NCBI GenBank assembly: GCA_028818695.1
Contig: JAPPNK010000020.1
Location: 1-33,671, forward strand
Reading direction: 5' to 3'
Source: Candidatus Poribacteria bacterium
Lineage (GTDB): Bacteria; Poribacteria; WGA-4E; GCA-2687025
DNA length: 33,671 nucleotides
In this document: positions 32,551 to 33,671 of the stretch, one piece after another
Numbering within the stretch: position 1 is the first letter of the stretch
How the letters are laid out: each line of letters opens with the position of its first letter
Notes under the pieces: model-generated
Told to the model about the DNA's origin: nothing
What the model saw: only the letters and a program-made list of their open reading frames with translations
Database searches by the model: none
Translations under genes and position numbers: made by a program

Positions 32551-33312
32551 CTATCGATAGAGCGCGCCGACGCGCCGCCGGTAATCGTCATACGATTCTT
32601 CAAACATCTCCGCCGCCCGTTCCTTGCCGACATGGACAGGGCTGGTCAACACCTTCGGCGGCTGACCCGCGCGCGTCAAACGCTCCGCCACCTCCGCCTT
32701 CAAAGCGTTCGCAATGAAACATGCGGAGACGCTTGAAACGGGGCTGACAGGCGTCTCAAGCCCGTCGATCCAGACGACCGCGTCGCCCGGCGGAACGCCG
32801 TTGTCAATGACAATGTCGCACACATCGGCGAGCGTCCTGTTTGGGTTAGCGCGGTTGCTTTCAAGCGAGGTGACAGCGATCGTCGTCATCCCGATTTCGT
32901 TCGCGCCTTCCGCCATCTCTATCGGCACAAGGTTCGATCCGCCGTTCGAAAACACGACCATGGCGTCCTCTTCGGACAGGACGAAATTGCGGAGGATGCG
33001 CTTTGCCAGCCCCGGCGCGTTTTCCAGCGCCATCGCCTGCCGCTGCCCGTTTGCGCCGACAACCTGCGTATGAAAGGTCAACGACAGCTCCACAATCGGA
33101 TGAAAGCCGGGAAAGCTGCCGTATCGGGGATAAATCTCCTCAACAGGAATGCGCGAATGGCCTGAGCCGAACAGATGCGCAAGCCGCCCTTTTAAGATGG
33201 CGGACGCGCACACATCTGCCGCGCGTTGAATGCGCTTCGCCTCGCTCTCGGCGACGCGGTTGATCAGCTCAAGCGTGGAGCGAAGATACTGTTGCGTGGG
33301 CGATTCGGACAT
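32551..33312 (-). CDS. SIS domain sugar-phosphate-binding protein (UPF0309-like)
   Basis: A 253-residue protein with a sugar isomerase (SIS) fold. Key segments are HLFGSGHSRIPVEEIYPRYG (the phosphate-binding loop with GSGHS), VVFSNGGSNLVPIEMA (the second Ser-rich loop) and MTTIAVTSLES. It resembles the UPF0309 group, thought to handle N-acetylated amino-sugar phosphates, and is neither a GlmS nor an RpiR. The ATG at 33312 has GAGG a few bases upstream. It is the first gene of a likely operon with the SDR and the small membrane protein. Upstream (33313-33671) lie no further genes, only the inverted repeat and tandem array described below. Confidence 0.88.
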   Translation of the reverse strand: MSESPTQQYLRSTLELINRVAESEAKRIQRAADVCASAILKGRLAHLFGSGHSRIPVEEIYPRYGSFPGFHPIVELSLTFHTQVVGANGQRQAMALENAPGLAKRILRNFVLSEEDAMVVFSNGGSNLVPIEMAEGANEIGMTTIAVTSLESNRANPNRTLADVCDIVIDNGVPPGDAVVWIDGLETPVSPVSSVSACFIANALKAEVAERLTRAGQPPKVLTSPVHVGKERAAEMFEESYDDYRRRVGALYR

Positions 33313-33384
33313 GCGCCTCGGTTCGATTCATGCTGAAGTTGGTAGATACCCTATCACAAGAGCCGTTGACCTGCAACCGATTTT

Positions 33385-33454
33385 CTCTGGGCGACGGTTC
33401 TCACATCCATCCCTTTTTCAGAGCCGCAAGCGCAATGGAGGCTAGCGCCCAGAG
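33385..33454. repeat. Inverted repeat next to the tandem array
   Basis: CTCTGGGCG (33385-33393) and CGCCCAGAG (33446-33454) are perfect 9-base complements, enclosing 52 bases. TCCAT (33405-33409) and ATGGA (33435-33439) can pair inside. The span is 70 bases, the same length as the adjoining tandem units, but its sequence is not clearly theirs. Confidence 0.55.
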
Positions 33455-33460
33455 ACGCTT

Positions 33461-33671
33461 TGTGTCTCATAATTTGGGATAAGTGGGACACAACCGATTT
33501 TGCGTCCCACTTATGAGACTCAAATCGCTTTGTGTCGCATAACCGGGGAAAAGTGCAACGCAACGGATCTCGTGTTGCACACATGCAAATCGAATCGTTT
33601 TGTGTTGCATAAACAAGGAAAAGTGCAACGCAACGGATCTCGTGTTGCACACATGCAAATCGAATCGTTTT
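33461..33671. repeat. Tandem array of 70-bp units with nested covarying hairpins (runs off window)
   Basis: Three units begin with TGTGTCTCAT (33461), TGTGTCGCAT (33531) and TGTGTTGCAT (33601). The period is exactly 70, and the first base of a fourth unit ends the window. Units 2 and 3 differ at 4 of 70 positions; unit 1 differs from unit 2 at about 21. Each unit holds an inner hairpin (unit positions 23-29 with 44-50) and an outer stem (4-10 with 53-59). In unit 1 the inner stem extends to 11 perfect pairs (positions 19-29 with 44-54). The paired bases change together between units. No open frame is conserved, as 70 is not a multiple of three. Confidence 0.9.

Noticed and set aside
33321-33352. 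tRNA-like words: GGTTCGATTC (T-arm-like) followed by AGTTGGTAGA (D-arm-like)
   Set aside because: They are in the wrong order for a tRNA, and no acceptor or anticodon stem can be built around them.
33354-33650. A 98-codon open frame on the minus strand across the tandem repeats
   Set aside because: The 70-bp period shifts frame in each unit, so the peptide is the same DNA read in three frames; no ribosome binding site or family resemblance.
33461-33671. CRISPR array
   Set aside because: The units are contiguous with no unique spacers, and no cas genes are present.

Overview
The window is about 33.7 kb of GC-rich bacterial chromosome with 25 supported protein genes, one pseudogene fragment and several repeat loci. 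I see no rRNA, tRNA, phage or conjugative genes. The mix (Gfo/Idh/MocA oxidoreductase, two Ldh_2-type dehydrogenases, phytanoyl-CoA dioxygenase-like oxygenase, mannonate-dehydratase-like enzyme, family 10 pectate lyase, anaerobic-sulfatase-maturase-like radical SAM protein, cohesin/PKD protein, alpha-2-macroglobulin) suggests an uncultured free-living or host-associated Gram-negative scavenger of plant, algal or sponge matrix sugars. It resembles Candidatus Poribacteria or a planctomycete-like lineage. That placement is inference from gene content, not a phylogenetic result.

Layout. 1-112: part of a small palindromic repeat element. 182-6134 (+): sugar-type oxidoreductase, secreted cohesin/PKD protein, M15 peptidase, ammonium transporter, secreted Asp-box propeller. 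6250-11715 (-): an 1821-residue alpha-2-macroglobulin with an intact thioester motif and an inserted pseudopilin-like segment, facing the propeller gene across a long hairpin. 11909-16818 (+): Ldh_2 dehydrogenase, a very long periplasmic adaptor lipoprotein without a visible partner, a second divergent Ldh_2 protein, an unknown membrane protein. 17057-19184 (+): leuB and an M42 aminopeptidase. 19188-21560 (-): mannonate-dehydratase-like gene, orphan branched-chain-amino-acid-type binding lipoprotein, then a decayed copy of the start and promoter of the dehydratase gene. 21754-22557 (+): coiled-coil protein with expanded heptad repeats. 22554-25163 (-): phytanoyl-CoA dioxygenase-like protein, pectate lyase, glutaredoxin. 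25286-25451: the best preserved copy of the small repeat element. 25524-26885 (+): radical SAM maturase with SEC-C tail. 26915-31196 (-): a tightly packed run of MetE-like protein, M28 peptidase, DUF58 protein and D-Ala-D-Ala ligase. 31380-33312 (-): SIS protein, SDR, small membrane coiled-coil protein.

The most unusual stretch is the last 211 bases: three 70-bp tandem units, each with four copies of a 7-base word in alternating orientation. The word changes coordinately from unit to unit so that nested hairpins are kept. Other leads are the pseudopilin-like insert in the macroglobulin, the partial duplication whose surviving promoter may now drive the binding-protein gene, and a family of short mobile-looking repeats with GNRA-capped hairpins and one candidate 8-bp target duplication.
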